From: Comamonadaceae bacterium OS-4
Lineage (GTDB): Bacteria; Pseudomonadota; Gammaproteobacteria; Burkholderiales; Burkholderiaceae_C
Direction: 5' to 3'
Assembly: GCA_027924025.1 (NCBI GenBank)
Contig: AP026970.1
Coordinates: 3,370,501-3,434,500, forward strand
DNA length: 64,000 nucleotides
The stretch's first letter is position 1. Each line of letters starts with the position of its first letter. Shown here piece by piece: positions 34,107-42,854 of this stretch. The notes below the pieces were generated by a model. The model was not told where the DNA came from. It ran no database searches and worked only from the letters and a program-made list of their open reading frames with translations. Made by a program: the position numbers and the translations under genes.

Positions 34107-35249
34107 CTAGACCGACCACTGCAGCAAAGGCTGCAGCACACTGGCCCCCAGCTTTTTGGAGCGCTGGCCGCTCCAACCAGTGGCGGGGTCGGGCAGGTTG
34201 GCGTTGTCCTTGAAGGGCATCTCGATCGTCAGGGCCATGCAGCCGAATCGCTGGGCAATCCAGTTGGTAGCCAGCGTCAAGTTGGCCTGGCCGGCCGGCA
34301 CGCGGCCGTAGTTGAGGGTGTCCTGGAAGTCGGGGCAGGCGCGCATCCAGTCGGTTTTGAAGTCGTCTTCCAGCTCGGCAATACGCGGGGTGTAACCCGG
34401 TGTGCCCTCGGAGCCGACCACGAAGTTGCAAGGCAGCGCCTCATCACCGTGCACATCCAGGCACAGGTCCACGCCGGTGGACTCCATGGCCTGGCGCACC
34501 AGCGCGACTTCGGGCGAGCGCTCCATGCTGGGGGCAGCCCACTCGCGATTCAGGTTGGCGCCTGCGGCATTGGTGCGCAGGTTACCCAGCACCGCGCCAT
34601 CCGGATTCATGTGGGGCACCACATAGAAGTTGCAGCGCTGCAATAACGTGCGGCTCACCGAGTCATCAGCATCCAGCAGGCGCTCCAGAAAGCCTTCGAT
34701 GAACCACTCCGCCATCGTCTCGCCGGGGTGCTGGCGGGCAATGAGCCACACATTCTTTTTATCGACCTCCAGAAGTTGGGTATGGGGGTCTGCGATACGC
34801 AGCAAGCTCATATCGCGCCCCTGCACGGTGTTGCCCAATCGCTGCAGGGTGACCAACGGCGAAGCGCTTGCAGCCGCCAGCAAGTCGAGATGCTGCTCGT
34901 AAGAGTACGGCTCGAAATACGCGAAGTAAATGGCATTGCCCTGCGGTGTGACGCGGGCCGTCATCACGGTGCCGTCGTAGTGGGTGTCTATGCGCCGCCA
35001 GTGCTGACGGTCTTCGCTAGCCAGCACCTGGTACCCCTCCCAGCCTCTGGGGTAGGCGGATTCGGAGGCATTCATGAACCGCAAAGTCGCCGCCTGACCC
35101 GCTGCACCCTGCAGGCAAAAGTAAAACCACTGGGCGAACTCGGCGGCCGTATCCGGGCGAATGCGCAGTTGGATGTCGTGCGCCACTTCCGCGCGCACCA
35201 CCTCAATGGCGCCGGCATCGAACTGCGAGGAAATAGAGAGTTGGGGCAT
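34107..35249 (-). CDS. cytosolic-type M14 zinc carboxypeptidase (CCP-like)
   Basis: A 380-residue metallocarboxypeptidase of the cytosolic carboxypeptidase group, whose eukaryotic members deglutamylate tubulin. An N-terminal beta-sandwich (1-125; WFYFCLQGAAGQ, YAYFEPYSYEQHLDLL) precedes the catalytic domain with zinc ligands H174 and E177 (RQHPGETMAEW) and H267 (DVHGDEALP), and catalytic E343 (TIEMPFKDN). There is no signal peptide. The bacterial substrate is not established; removal of C-terminal acidic residues is the family's chemistry. The carboxypeptidase call is firm, the substrate open. Confidence 0.9.
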   Translation of the reverse strand: MPQLSISSQFDAGAIEVVRAEVAHDIQLRIRPDTAAEFAQWFYFCLQGAAGQAATLRFMNASESAYPRGWEGYQVLASEDRQHWRRIDTHYDGTVMTARVTPQGNAIYFAYFEPYSYEQHLDLLAAASASPLVTLQRLGNTVQGRDMSLLRIADPHTQLLEVDKKNVWLIARQHPGETMAEWFIEGFLERLLDADDSVSRTLLQRCNFYVVPHMNPDGAVLGNLRTNAAGANLNREWAAPSMERSPEVALVRQAMESTGVDLCLDVHGDEALPCNFVVGSEGTPGYTPRIAELEDDFKTDWMRACPDFQDTLNYGRVPAGQANLTLATNWIAQRFGCMALTIEMPFKDNANLPDPATGWSGQRSKKLGASVLQPLLQWSV

Positions 35250-35254
35250 GGTCT

Positions 35255-35309
35255 AAATGGGCGTTAGCGCTCGCAGAATATGCGCGATACGCTCCTAAAA
35301 ATATAGCAA
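35255..35309 (+). repeat. dispersed ~55-base repeat copy
   Basis: Shares GTTAGCGCTCGCAGAATATG then CGC, GCTCCTAAAAATATAGCAA with the family. It fills the gap between the carboxypeptidase start and the M48 protease stop. Confidence 0.85.
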
Positions 35310-35310
35310 T

Positions 35311-36807
35311 TTACTTGGGGGCCACAACCTTGACCAGCTGCCCCACCGCAGGCTCACCGCCGCCGTAGTAGCCGTTGATCAGGCGCAACTGTTGCTCGGG
35401 GCGCGCAATCGGCGAGTTTTTGGCGAGCTCAGCGAACCCGCCCTTGGGGTACGGCGCCGTCTTGATGACCCATGGCCGGGCCGCCGCGCGATCTTGAGCG
35501 GTCAGGGCGCGAAAGCTGCCCTCAGCCTCGCGCAAACCTGCGCGCGCACGCGCCAAGGCATTGGCATCTTTGGCGGTGGATTGCAGCAGGTACACCCGGT
35601 CGCCGGGGCCGGTGATCACCGTGGCCTCCAGCGGCACGCTGCTGCCGTTGGCACCGGCCCGCGCACCGGTGAAACGGGAGGCTTGCAGCCCGTTGATGGT
35701 GGTGGGCTCCAAGCGGCCCTGTGTAGGCTTGAGCAGGTTGCGAACCACATCGGCCGGCGCCTTGCCAGCCGCCGCCGGCACTACACGCACCAGCAACGCG
35801 GCATCGCGGGCGGTGTTGATAAAAGCGAGTTGCTCCGCCTCGTTTTGCACATACCAGCCCGCTGGTGCAGTGAGGGCCAAGCCGAGGGGCTCATGGTAAA
35901 AATTCTGGCCCCGCACCAGCCCCTGGTCAGGGCTGTCACCAAAGTTCATGCTTTGGATGGCTTGCAGGTAGCGGTTGCGGCCATCATCGTCATAACGCTC
36001 ACGGGTCTGGTACTGCGCGGCCAGGCGGCTGATCGTTTCCAAGCGCTGGTCGTTGCTGGGGTGGGAGGACAACCAATCGCCCTTGACGGGTACGGGGCGC
36101 CCTTCAGCTTTGGCCTGGTCTGCGGCAAACAGCTCCTGGTTTTTCAAGACCTTGATCACGTCAATCATGTTGCGCGGGTCGTAGCGGGTGCGAAACAGGT
36201 ACTCCGCCCCCAAGCCATCCGCCTGCAACTCTTGCTCACGGCCGTACGAGGCGATATAGCCTGCAGCCACGTTTTGCGAGACCTGGCCCGCCAGTTGCCC
36301 GGCACCAGCGACGCCGTAAGCCTCTGCCACCGCACCCAGCACGCTGGCGGCCAACACACCGAGCCCGGCGTTTTGCTGACTGGTGGCCCGCTGGGCGCCG
36401 TGGCGCGCAGTCACGTGGCCGATTTCATGGCCGATCACACCGGCCAAGTCGGCCTCGCTGTCCATATACGCCATGATGCCGCGGGTGACATAGACATAGC
36501 CGCCAGGCAGCGCAAAGGCGTTGATCTCCGGGCTGTCCAGCACCGTAAAGCGCCACTGCAATTGGCTGCGGTGGCTTTGCCCCGCCAGGCGCTGCCCCAG
36601 AGCATTGACATACGACTGCAACGCGGGGTTGTTCACCACGCCATATTCCTGCAACACCTCTTGGTGGCCTTTGGCACCCTCGGCGACTTCGGCTTCTTCG
36701 CTCATCGCCGAGCGCTCTGTTTGCCCCGTGACCGGGTTGACCACATTGGTGCCGCAGGCCACCAGCAATGCGCTGCTGACCAGCGCTGTAACCATCCAAG
36801 AACGCAT
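35311..36807 (-). CDS. M48-family metalloprotease lipoprotein (BepA/LoiP-like)
   Basis: A 498-residue periplasmic zinc protease. The lipobox LVAC gives lipidated C18. The catalytic HEIGH is at H127-E128-H131, and the third ligand lies in REQELQADGLGAEY. SSHPSNDQRLETI is typical of the group. After about residue 290 a second domain of about 200 residues (QNFYHEPLGLALTAPAGWY onwards) resembles the C-terminal domain found in some bacterial M48 proteins rather than the TPRs of BepA. It probably serves outer-membrane protein quality control. GAGGTG precedes the ATG. Confidence 0.9.
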   Translation of the reverse strand: MRSWMVTALVSSALLVACGTNVVNPVTGQTERSAMSEEAEVAEGAKGHQEVLQEYGVVNNPALQSYVNALGQRLAGQSHRSQLQWRFTVLDSPEINAFALPGGYVYVTRGIMAYMDSEADLAGVIGHEIGHVTARHGAQRATSQQNAGLGVLAASVLGAVAEAYGVAGAGQLAGQVSQNVAAGYIASYGREQELQADGLGAEYLFRTRYDPRNMIDVIKVLKNQELFAADQAKAEGRPVPVKGDWLSSHPSNDQRLETISRLAAQYQTRERYDDDGRNRYLQAIQSMNFGDSPDQGLVRGQNFYHEPLGLALTAPAGWYVQNEAEQLAFINTARDAALLVRVVPAAAGKAPADVVRNLLKPTQGRLEPTTINGLQASRFTGARAGANGSSVPLEATVITGPGDRVYLLQSTAKDANALARARAGLREAEGSFRALTAQDRAAARPWVIKTAPYPKGGFAELAKNSPIARPEQQLRLINGYYGGGEPAVGQLVKVVAPK

Positions 36808-36849
36808 GCACCACCTCGTTTGAACGCGCTTGCGCGCCGTCCGTGAATT

Positions 36850-37941
36850 TTAGGAGAGTCCCACGGAGCTTGTATGCCACTCGGTGCGGTCCCGTCCGGC
36901 TGCTTTCGCACGGTAGAGCGCCAAATCAGCCTGATGCAACAAGCGGCTCAAAAACACCATGTCCCGTTCTTTGTGCAGGGTGTGCTGGGCGCACACCACA
37001 CCAATGCTGACAGTAATCGGTTTTTGGTCCACCAGCACCTGTTTCACCATGGCGTGTGCGCGGGTCGCGACAGCGCGGGCACCATCGGGCGTGGCACCCG
37101 GCAGCCAGATGGCGAACTCTTCACCGCCGTAGCGCACCACCAGGTCGCTACCCCGGCGGCTGGCCTGCAGTTGCTGGGCCAATTGCTGCAACACCCGGTC
37201 GCCCTCGTCGTGGCCATGGGTGTCGTTGACGCGCTTGAAATGGTCCACATCCACCATCATCAGGGCGGCGGGGGTACCGATCGGCGCTTGGCTCTGCCAA
37301 TGCGCCACCGCCCGCTCCAGGGCCCGGCGGTTACCCAGTCGGGTCAGGGGGTCTGTTTCACTCAGGGTCGACAGCTCACGGTTTTCCGACTCCACCGCCT
37401 CTGTGCGTTGCGCCAACTGCGCGTGCAAGGTCCGCAACTCCGAGTTCGCCACCGACAACTCGGTGGCTAGGCGCTGCGCACGGCCGCGTGCCTCGAGCAA
37501 CTCAGCCTCAAAACGGCTGCGCTCGCGGGCTACATAAAACACCCAAAAAATACACTCTTGCTCGTTCCACAGGCCATGGCGCGCGTTCACCATGACCGGC
37601 ACTTGCTCTTGGGTGTGGGTATTCAAGTGCAGATACATCTCTTGCACCATGCGGTGGCGCAGCATCATGGGCCAGACATGGGTTTGCAGAAAGATGCGGC
37701 TGGAGCCGGGCATCAACGCATCGATATACCGCCCCGCCCAACTGGAGGTGTCGCCGCCAACCAGCGCCAGCAAGTCAAGATTCGCCTCTTTGATGTGACC
37801 AGACACATCCGTCACCAGCACAGGGCTGGGCAGCAGGTCTAGGTAAGGTTTCAAAGAGTCGCCAAGGTGGATCAGTGTCAGGCCGGCAAATAGTTGCGCA
37901 TCGCATCTATTACCAGTTGCGGGTGCGACATATGACTGCAA
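36850..37941 (-). CDS. PAS-GGDEF diguanylate cyclase paired with an RsbQ-like hydrolase
   Basis: A soluble enzyme with a PAS domain (about 30-150; LLPSPVLVTDVSGHIKEANL), a coiled-coil linker (ELLEARGRAQRLATELSVAN) and a GGDEF domain with RYGGEEF and inhibitory RGSD five residues upstream. The PAS resembles that of RsbP-like proteins (FLQTHVWPMMLRHRMVQEMY, VPVMVNARHG). The called start, a TTG, lies inside the upstream hydrolase gene and overlaps it by 64 bases; a later start near codon 30 is possible. The overlap and shared direction imply co-expression with the hydrolase, as in the RsbQ-RsbP pair. Confidence 0.88.
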   Translation of the reverse strand: MQSYVAPATGNRCDAQLFAGLTLIHLGDSLKPYLDLLPSPVLVTDVSGHIKEANLDLLALVGGDTSSWAGRYIDALMPGSSRIFLQTHVWPMMLRHRMVQEMYLHLNTHTQEQVPVMVNARHGLWNEQECIFWVFYVARERSRFEAELLEARGRAQRLATELSVANSELRTLHAQLAQRTEAVESENRELSTLSETDPLTRLGNRRALERAVAHWQSQAPIGTPAALMMVDVDHFKRVNDTHGHDEGDRVLQQLAQQLQASRRGSDLVVRYGGEEFAIWLPGATPDGARAVATRAHAMVKQVLVDQKPITVSIGVVCAQHTLHKERDMVFLSRLLHQADLALYRAKAAGRDRTEWHTSSVGLS

Positions 37942-38678
37942 TGCCCCACCACATCAAGCACCTGCAAGGTGCTGTTGCGCAAATGGCTGTGCAAATATTC
38001 GCCCACCTCCACAGGTGCCAGAGCGTCATGCCGGTGCTGCAGGATCAGGCTGGGGCAATCCACGTACTGCAGATCCGCGCGGTTGTCGGCGTAAAAGGTG
38101 GCCTCCGCAAAAATGCGGGCCATGATCGGGTCGGTCGAGCAAAAGCTGTCTGCCAATTCACTGGCGACCGGTCCGCCATTGCTTTCACCGGAGATCACGG
38201 GTGTCAGGTAGTTCGCCCATCCGATGTAGTTTTGGTCCATCAAAGCCAGCAGGCCATCCAAGTCGGTGCGCTCGAAACCGCCCACATAGTCCGGCAGGTG
38301 ATTCACGAAACACGGGGACGGCCCGACCATGATCAGCCGCTCAAACAAACCGGGACGGGCGATCGACGCCAACATACCAATCGAGCAACTCACCGAGTGG
38401 CCCACAAAGGTTACGCCACTGGTCAGACCAAGCGCCTCACAGACATCAAGAACGTCGCGGGCATAACCATTGAGTGTGCTGTAACGGCGGTGGTCAAAGT
38501 CCATGACCGAAGAGGCGCCACTGCCCACATAGTCAAACAGCACGACCCGGTAACCCTCGAGGAAGGCCGGCGCAACCTGTGACCACATGTTCTGGTTGCA
38601 CCCGAAACCGTGGGCGAAGAGCAGCACTTTGTCGCCTTCGCCTGTTACTTTGACGTTGTTCCGCTTGAGTATGTCCAT
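37878..38678 (-). CDS. RsbQ-like alpha/beta-hydrolase
   Basis: A 266-residue hydrolase. FAHGFGCNQNMWSQVAPAF and the elbow G-H-S95-V-S (FVGHSVSCSIGMLASI) closely follow RsbQ of Bacillus, with the acid in HDALAPVEVG and the terminal His in GHCSHMSHP. RsbQ generates or delivers a small hydrophobic signal to a partner PAS domain; here the partner is the overlapping PAS-GGDEF gene. The start is at MDILKRNN after GAGG; the longer ORF upstream is not supported. It is divergent from dbpA. The role as half of a bipartite sensor is inference from precedent and gene order. Confidence 0.88.
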   Translation of the reverse strand: MDILKRNNVKVTGEGDKVLLFAHGFGCNQNMWSQVAPAFLEGYRVVLFDYVGSGASSVMDFDHRRYSTLNGYARDVLDVCEALGLTSGVTFVGHSVSCSIGMLASIARPGLFERLIMVGPSPCFVNHLPDYVGGFERTDLDGLLALMDQNYIGWANYLTPVISGESNGGPVASELADSFCSTDPIMARIFAEATFYADNRADLQYVDCPSLILQHRHDALAPVEVGEYLHSHLRNSTLQVLDVVGHCSHMSHPQLVIDAMRNYLPA

Positions 38679-38830
38679 GTTTTTTCGCCTCGCGCTGCTG
38701 CCAAAATCGTGGACGGAGTCTAAAACATTGTCCAAGCTGTGCGGGAAAATTGTTGAAGTTTCAAGGGCATTCAGCCCGGAGCCCTTCCCCCAGAGTGGGG
38801 CTGCAAGGGGGTACACCCGATAATCGGCAG

Positions 38831-40213
38831 ATGACTGCTTTCTCTACTCTCCCCCTCGCACCTGCCACGCTGGCCAATTTGCAACAGCTGGGCTTTGATG
38901 CCATGACGCCCATCCAGGCTGCCAGCCTGCCGGTGGCGCTGGCCGGCAAAGACCTGATTGCCCAAGCCCAGACTGGTAGCGGCAAGACCGCTGCGTTTGC
39001 TTTGCCGCTGCTGGCCAAGCTCAACCCACGCTGGTTTGCGGTGCAGGCCATGGTGCTCTGCCCCACCCGGGAGCTGGCAGACCAAGTGACTGTCGAGATC
39101 CGCCGTCTGGCCCGCGCGCAAGACAACATCAAGGTTGTCACCCTGTGTGGCGGCGTGGCTACCCGCGGCCAGCGTGCCAGCTTGGAAAACGGCGCCCACA
39201 TCGTGGTGGGGACGCCCGGCCGCATCATGGACTTGCTGGAGCGCGAGTACCTCAGCCTGGAAGGCCTGAACACCCTGGTGCTGGACGAAGCAGACCGCAT
39301 GCTCGACATGGGCTTTCTGGACGACATCACCACGGTGGTGCGCCAGTGCCCGCCAAACCGCCAGACCTTGCTGTTCTCGGCCACCTACCCCGAAGGCATT
39401 GAAAAGCTGGCCAAGCAGTTCATGCAAGACCCGCAGCAAATCAAAGTGGCCGCCCCCGTGGCCGACAGCACGATTGAGCAGCGCTTTTTCGAGGTGGACC
39501 GCGAGTCCCGTTTCACCGCAGTCAGCAGCATCCTCAACCACTTCCGCCCGGTGAGCACCATTGCGTTTTGCAACACCAAGCAGCAATGCAACGAGCTGGT
39601 GGACAAGCTGGTCGAAGACGGCTTTGTCGCCCAGGCCCTGCACGGCGACCTGGACCAGCGCGAGCGCGACCAAGTGCTGGCGCAGTTTGCCAACCGCAGC
39701 TGCTCGGTGCTGGTAGCCACCGATGTGGCCTCCCGCGGGCTGGATGTGAAAGAGCTGGACATTGTGATCAACGTGGACATCACGCCCGACCCCGAAGTGC
39801 ATGTGCACCGCATCGGTCGCACCGGCCGTGCCGGTGAAAAAGGCCTGGCCCTGAGCCTGGCCAGCATGCGCGAGATGGGCTCGGTCGGCAAGATCGAGCA
39901 GTACCAGAACGCGCCCTCCGTGTGGAACAAGCTCGATGAGCTCACCCCGGCGGGCTCAGGCCGGCTGTTGCCCCCCATGATCACGGTGCAGATCGCCGGT
40001 GGCCGCAAAGAAAAAATCCGGGCCGGTGATGTGCTGGGCGCCCTGACCAACGAAGAAGGCGGCCCCGCCTTCACCCGCGAGCAAATCGGCAAGATCCAGG
40101 TCACCGAATACTGCACCTTCGTGGCAGTCGCCCGCGATGTCGCCCAGCAGGCTTGCAACAAACTCAATGCCGGGCGCGTCAAGGGCAAGAGCGTGCGCGC
40201 GCGCCTGCTGTAA
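38831..40213 (+). CDS. dbpA: ATP-dependent RNA helicase DbpA
   Basis: DEAD-box helicase of 23S rRNA assembly. The core motifs are complete: Q-motif region MTPIQAASLPVALAGKD, Walker A AQTGSGKT, DEAD in LVLDEADRMLDMGF, LLFSAT and HRIGRTGRAGEKG. The C-terminal 75 residues (ITVQIAGGRKEKIRAGDVLG to GKSVRARLL) form the DbpA RNA-binding domain that recognises hairpin 92 of 23S rRNA, distinguishing it from RhlE or SrmB. The start is at MTAFSTLPLA; the upstream extension is noise. A strong terminator follows. Confidence 0.96.
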   Translation: MTAFSTLPLAPATLANLQQLGFDAMTPIQAASLPVALAGKDLIAQAQTGSGKTAAFALPLLAKLNPRWFAVQAMVLCPTRELADQVTVEIRRLARAQDNIKVVTLCGGVATRGQRASLENGAHIVVGTPGRIMDLLEREYLSLEGLNTLVLDEADRMLDMGFLDDITTVVRQCPPNRQTLLFSATYPEGIEKLAKQFMQDPQQIKVAAPVADSTIEQRFFEVDRESRFTAVSSILNHFRPVSTIAFCNTKQQCNELVDKLVEDGFVAQALHGDLDQRERDQVLAQFANRSCSVLVATDVASRGLDVKELDIVINVDITPDPEVHVHRIGRTGRAGEKGLALSLASMREMGSVGKIEQYQNAPSVWNKLDELTPAGSGRLLPPMITVQIAGGRKEKIRAGDVLGALTNEEGGPAFTREQIGKIQVTEYCTFVAVARDVAQQACNKLNAGRVKGKSVRARLL

Positions 40214-40223
40214 ATCCAAAGCA

Positions 40224-40259
40224 GCGCCCCCACAGCGGCGGAGCGTGGGGGCGCTTCTT
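40224..40259 (+). terminator. intrinsic terminator of dbpA
   Basis: Perfect 10-base arms GCGCCCCCAC/GTGGGGGCGC, followed by TTCTTG, 11 bases past the stop. Confidence 0.85.
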
Positions 40260-40379
40260 GTAAGGGAAATTCCTACACGCTTTACAGCGCACGCCTGACT
40301 CCATTTTTTGGGACAGGTGACTACAGTTCTCCTAAGCGCCAAACCTTTCTACGGCGCAATCCATAGACGGAGAACTGCC

Positions 40380-40616
40380 ATGAAAAACACTGCCACCGAC
40401 CTCAACCCCTTCAGCCTGATGATGGAGCCCGAACTGGTGCTGCAAACCATGGAGCGCTCTCAACAACTGCGCGGCCTGCGTCGCCACAAGCTGCGCCCCC
40501 TGGACAAGCCCCTGATTCCCTACACCAAAGAAGCACTGGCTGCCCGCGCCGCCTTTGATGCCGCTATCGACGCGGAAGACTTCGAAGCCCACGCAGACAG
40601 CTTCCTGCTGAACTAA
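40380..40616 (+). CDS. small conserved-type protein of unknown function
   Basis: A 78-residue protein (MKNTATDLNPFSLMMEPELV onwards) with a basic middle (LRGLRRHKLRPLDKPLIPY) and an acidic helical C-terminus (AAIDAEDFEAHADSF). GGAG lies 7 bases before the ATG and a hairpin follows, so it looks like a real single gene. There is no signal peptide or known domain. Similar small proteins with an early MEPE-type motif are familiar from Comamonadaceae, but I assign no function. Confidence 0.72.
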   Translation: MKNTATDLNPFSLMMEPELVLQTMERSQQLRGLRRHKLRPLDKPLIPYTKEALAARAAFDAAIDAEDFEAHADSFLLN

Positions 40617-40637
40617 ACCCCACTTTGCGGGGCTTGC

Positions 40638-40664
40638 GCTTTCTGCACCGGTGCAGCAGAAAGC
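40638..40664 (+). terminator. hairpin after the small gene
   Basis: The arms GCTTTCTGC/GCAGAAAGC surround a 9-base loop containing ACCGGT. It lies 21 bases past the stop, upstream of the second LIV operon; there is no U-run. Confidence 0.5.
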
Positions 40665-40720
40665 CAGGGGTGTTGGGCCGATAATGAAACGGTCCACCCC
40701 CTCCACAAGGAAAGTTTGCA

Positions 40721-41917
40721 ATGCACCTGCCCCGTTTTGCCCCGTCCCGCCTGGTTTTGACCGCCGCTCTGGCTGCCGCAGCAGCAGGTGCCTGGGCCCA
40801 ATCGACCGACCCCGTGCGCGTCGGCTTGCTCAGCACATTGTCCGGCCCCGGCGCCGGTTTGGGTGTGGACATCCGTGACGGCTTCCAACTCGCCGTGAAA
40901 CTCAACGGCGGCAAGCTCGGTGGCCGCCCTGCCGAAGTCATCGTGGCCGATGACCAGGCCAACCCCGAAGTGGGTCGCCAAACTGCTGACCGCCTGATCA
41001 AGCGCGACAAGGTTGACTTCATGACCGGCATCGTGTTCTCCAACGTCATGTTGGCCGTGGGCACCCCCACCTTCCAGTCCAAGACCTTCTACATCAGCGC
41101 CAACGCCGGCCCCTCGCAATACGCGGGCGAGCAGTGCAGCCCTTACTTCTTCAGTGCCTCGTACCAGAACGACAACATGCACGAAGCCGTGGGCAAGACA
41201 GTCACCGACAAAGGCTTCAAGCGCGTGGCGCTGATTGCCCCCAATTACCCCGCGGGCAAAGACGCCCTCACCGGCTTCAAGCGTTTCTACAAAGGCGAAA
41301 TCGCCTCCGAAACCTACACCGCCCTTAACCAGCTGGACTACGGCGCAGAGCTCTCCAAGCTGCGCGCGACCAAGCCGGACGCGGTGTACATCTTCCTGCC
41401 CGGCGGCCTGGGCATCAACTTCATCAAGCAATTTGTGGGCGCAGGCCTGTCGAAAGACATCACCCTGTTCGGCCCCGGCTTCTCGGGCGATGAAGACGTG
41501 ATCAAGGCTGTGGGCGAGCCCATGTTGGGCATGTTCAACACCTCTCAGTGGGGCCACGACATGGACAACGCAGCCAACAAGAAGTTTGTGGCCGAGTTTG
41601 AAAAAGAATACGGCCGCCTGCCCACCCTGTACGCGGCCCAGGGCTATGACGCTGCCCGCCTGATGGATGCCGGCGTGCGCGACAGCAAAGGGAAGCTGGA
41701 CGACAAAGCCGCCGTCAAGAAGGCCCTGGAAGCCGCCAAGTTCGACTCGGTGCGTGGCGCCTTCAAGTTCAACACCAACCACTTCCCCATCCAGGACTAC
41801 TACCTGCGCGTCATCACCCGCGACACCAAAGGTCGCATCACCAACCGCACTTTGGGCACGGTGTTCAAAAGCCACGCTGATGCCTACGCCGCCAACTGCA
41901 AGATGCCCGGCCTCTAA
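40721..41917 (+). CDS. LIV-type ABC transporter substrate-binding protein (second system)
   Basis: A 398-residue periplasmic receptor. The signal peptide is residues 1-26 (LVLTAALAAAAAGAWAQ), then DPVRVGLLSTLSGPGAGLGV, a type-I periplasmic-binding fold of the LivK/AmiC kind. LIAPNYPAGKDALTGFKRFY is well conserved. AAGGA precedes the ATG. It heads a five-gene transporter run plus a hydrolase. The ligand is unknown; the downstream amidase-like hydrolase hints at an amide or aromatic compound. Confidence 0.93.
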   Translation: MHLPRFAPSRLVLTAALAAAAAGAWAQSTDPVRVGLLSTLSGPGAGLGVDIRDGFQLAVKLNGGKLGGRPAEVIVADDQANPEVGRQTADRLIKRDKVDFMTGIVFSNVMLAVGTPTFQSKTFYISANAGPSQYAGEQCSPYFFSASYQNDNMHEAVGKTVTDKGFKRVALIAPNYPAGKDALTGFKRFYKGEIASETYTALNQLDYGAELSKLRATKPDAVYIFLPGGLGINFIKQFVGAGLSKDITLFGPGFSGDEDVIKAVGEPMLGMFNTSQWGHDMDNAANKKFVAEFEKEYGRLPTLYAAQGYDAARLMDAGVRDSKGKLDDKAAVKKALEAAKFDSVRGAFKFNTNHFPIQDYYLRVITRDTKGRITNRTLGTVFKSHADAYAANCKMPGL

Positions 41918-41933
41918 GGCCTGACGCACGCGC

Positions 41934-42854
41934 ATGAGCGGAATTCTGCTGCTAGAGCAGGCCCTGAACGGCCTGCAGCTTGGCCTGATGCTGTTTTTGT
42001 TGGCCGCCGGGCTGACGCTGGTGTTCGGCATCATGGACATGGTGAACCTGGCCCATGGTTCGCTGTACATGGTGGGCGCTTACCTGATCGCCACCGCCAC
42101 CCAGGCCAGTGGCTCCTACTGGTGGGGCTTGGCTGCAGGTGTGGCGGGCACCGCCCTTTTCGGGGTGCTGCTGGAGGTATCGGTACTGCGCAGGCTCTAC
42201 CGGCGCGACCACGTCACCCAGGTGCTGGGCACCTTTGCCATTCTGCTGATGTGTAACGAGGCGGTGCGCATGATCTGGGGCTCACAGCCTCTGTCGCTCA
42301 ACCCGCCGGCCGCACTCTCGGGCCCGGTGGAATTGTTGCCCGGCTTCTTCTACCCGGCTTTCCGCTTGCTCATCATCGTGGTCGGCTTGGCCACCGCCCT
42401 GCTGCTCTACCTGCTGGTGACCCGCACCCGGCTGGGCATGCAAGTGCGTGCCGGCGCTTCCAACCGCGACATGGCCCTGGCCATGGGCACCAATGTGCAG
42501 CGCCTTTTCACCGCGGTGTTCGGGCTAGGCGCAGCGCTGTGCGCGCTGGCCGGCGGCATGCTCGGTCCACTGCTGGCGGTGCAGGTGGGCATGGGTGAGA
42601 GCATTCTGATTCTGGCCTTTGTGGTCATCGTGATCGGCGGCATCGGCTCCATCCGCGGTGCACTGGTCGGCGCGCTGCTGGTGGGCATGGTGGACTCCGG
42701 CGGGCGCACCCTGCTGCCCATGGTGTTCGAGTCGCTGTTCGGCGCAGCGCTGGCGGCCGATGCGGCGCCGGCGGTGGCTTCTATCCTGATTTATGTGTTG
42801 ATGGCTGCGGTGCTGTTCTTCAAGCCGCGCGGCCTGTTCCCTGCCCATGGTTGA
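41934..42854 (+). CDS. LIV-type ABC transporter permease (LivH-like, second system)
   Basis: Inner-membrane permease of 306 residues with about eight hydrophobic segments. The N-terminal LEQALNGLQLGLMLFLLAAG and the family motif GIMDMVNLAHGSLYMVGAYL are present, as is IVIGGIGSIRGALVGALLVG. It ends in FKPRGLFPAHG and overlaps the next permease gene by 8 bases. Confidence 0.94.
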   Translation: MSGILLLEQALNGLQLGLMLFLLAAGLTLVFGIMDMVNLAHGSLYMVGAYLIATATQASGSYWWGLAAGVAGTALFGVLLEVSVLRRLYRRDHVTQVLGTFAILLMCNEAVRMIWGSQPLSLNPPAALSGPVELLPGFFYPAFRLLIIVVGLATALLLYLLVTRTRLGMQVRAGASNRDMALAMGTNVQRLFTAVFGLGAALCALAGGMLGPLLAVQVGMGESILILAFVVIVIGGIGSIRGALVGALLVGMVDSGGRTLLPMVFESLFGAALAADAAPAVASILIYVLMAAVLFFKPRGLFPAHG

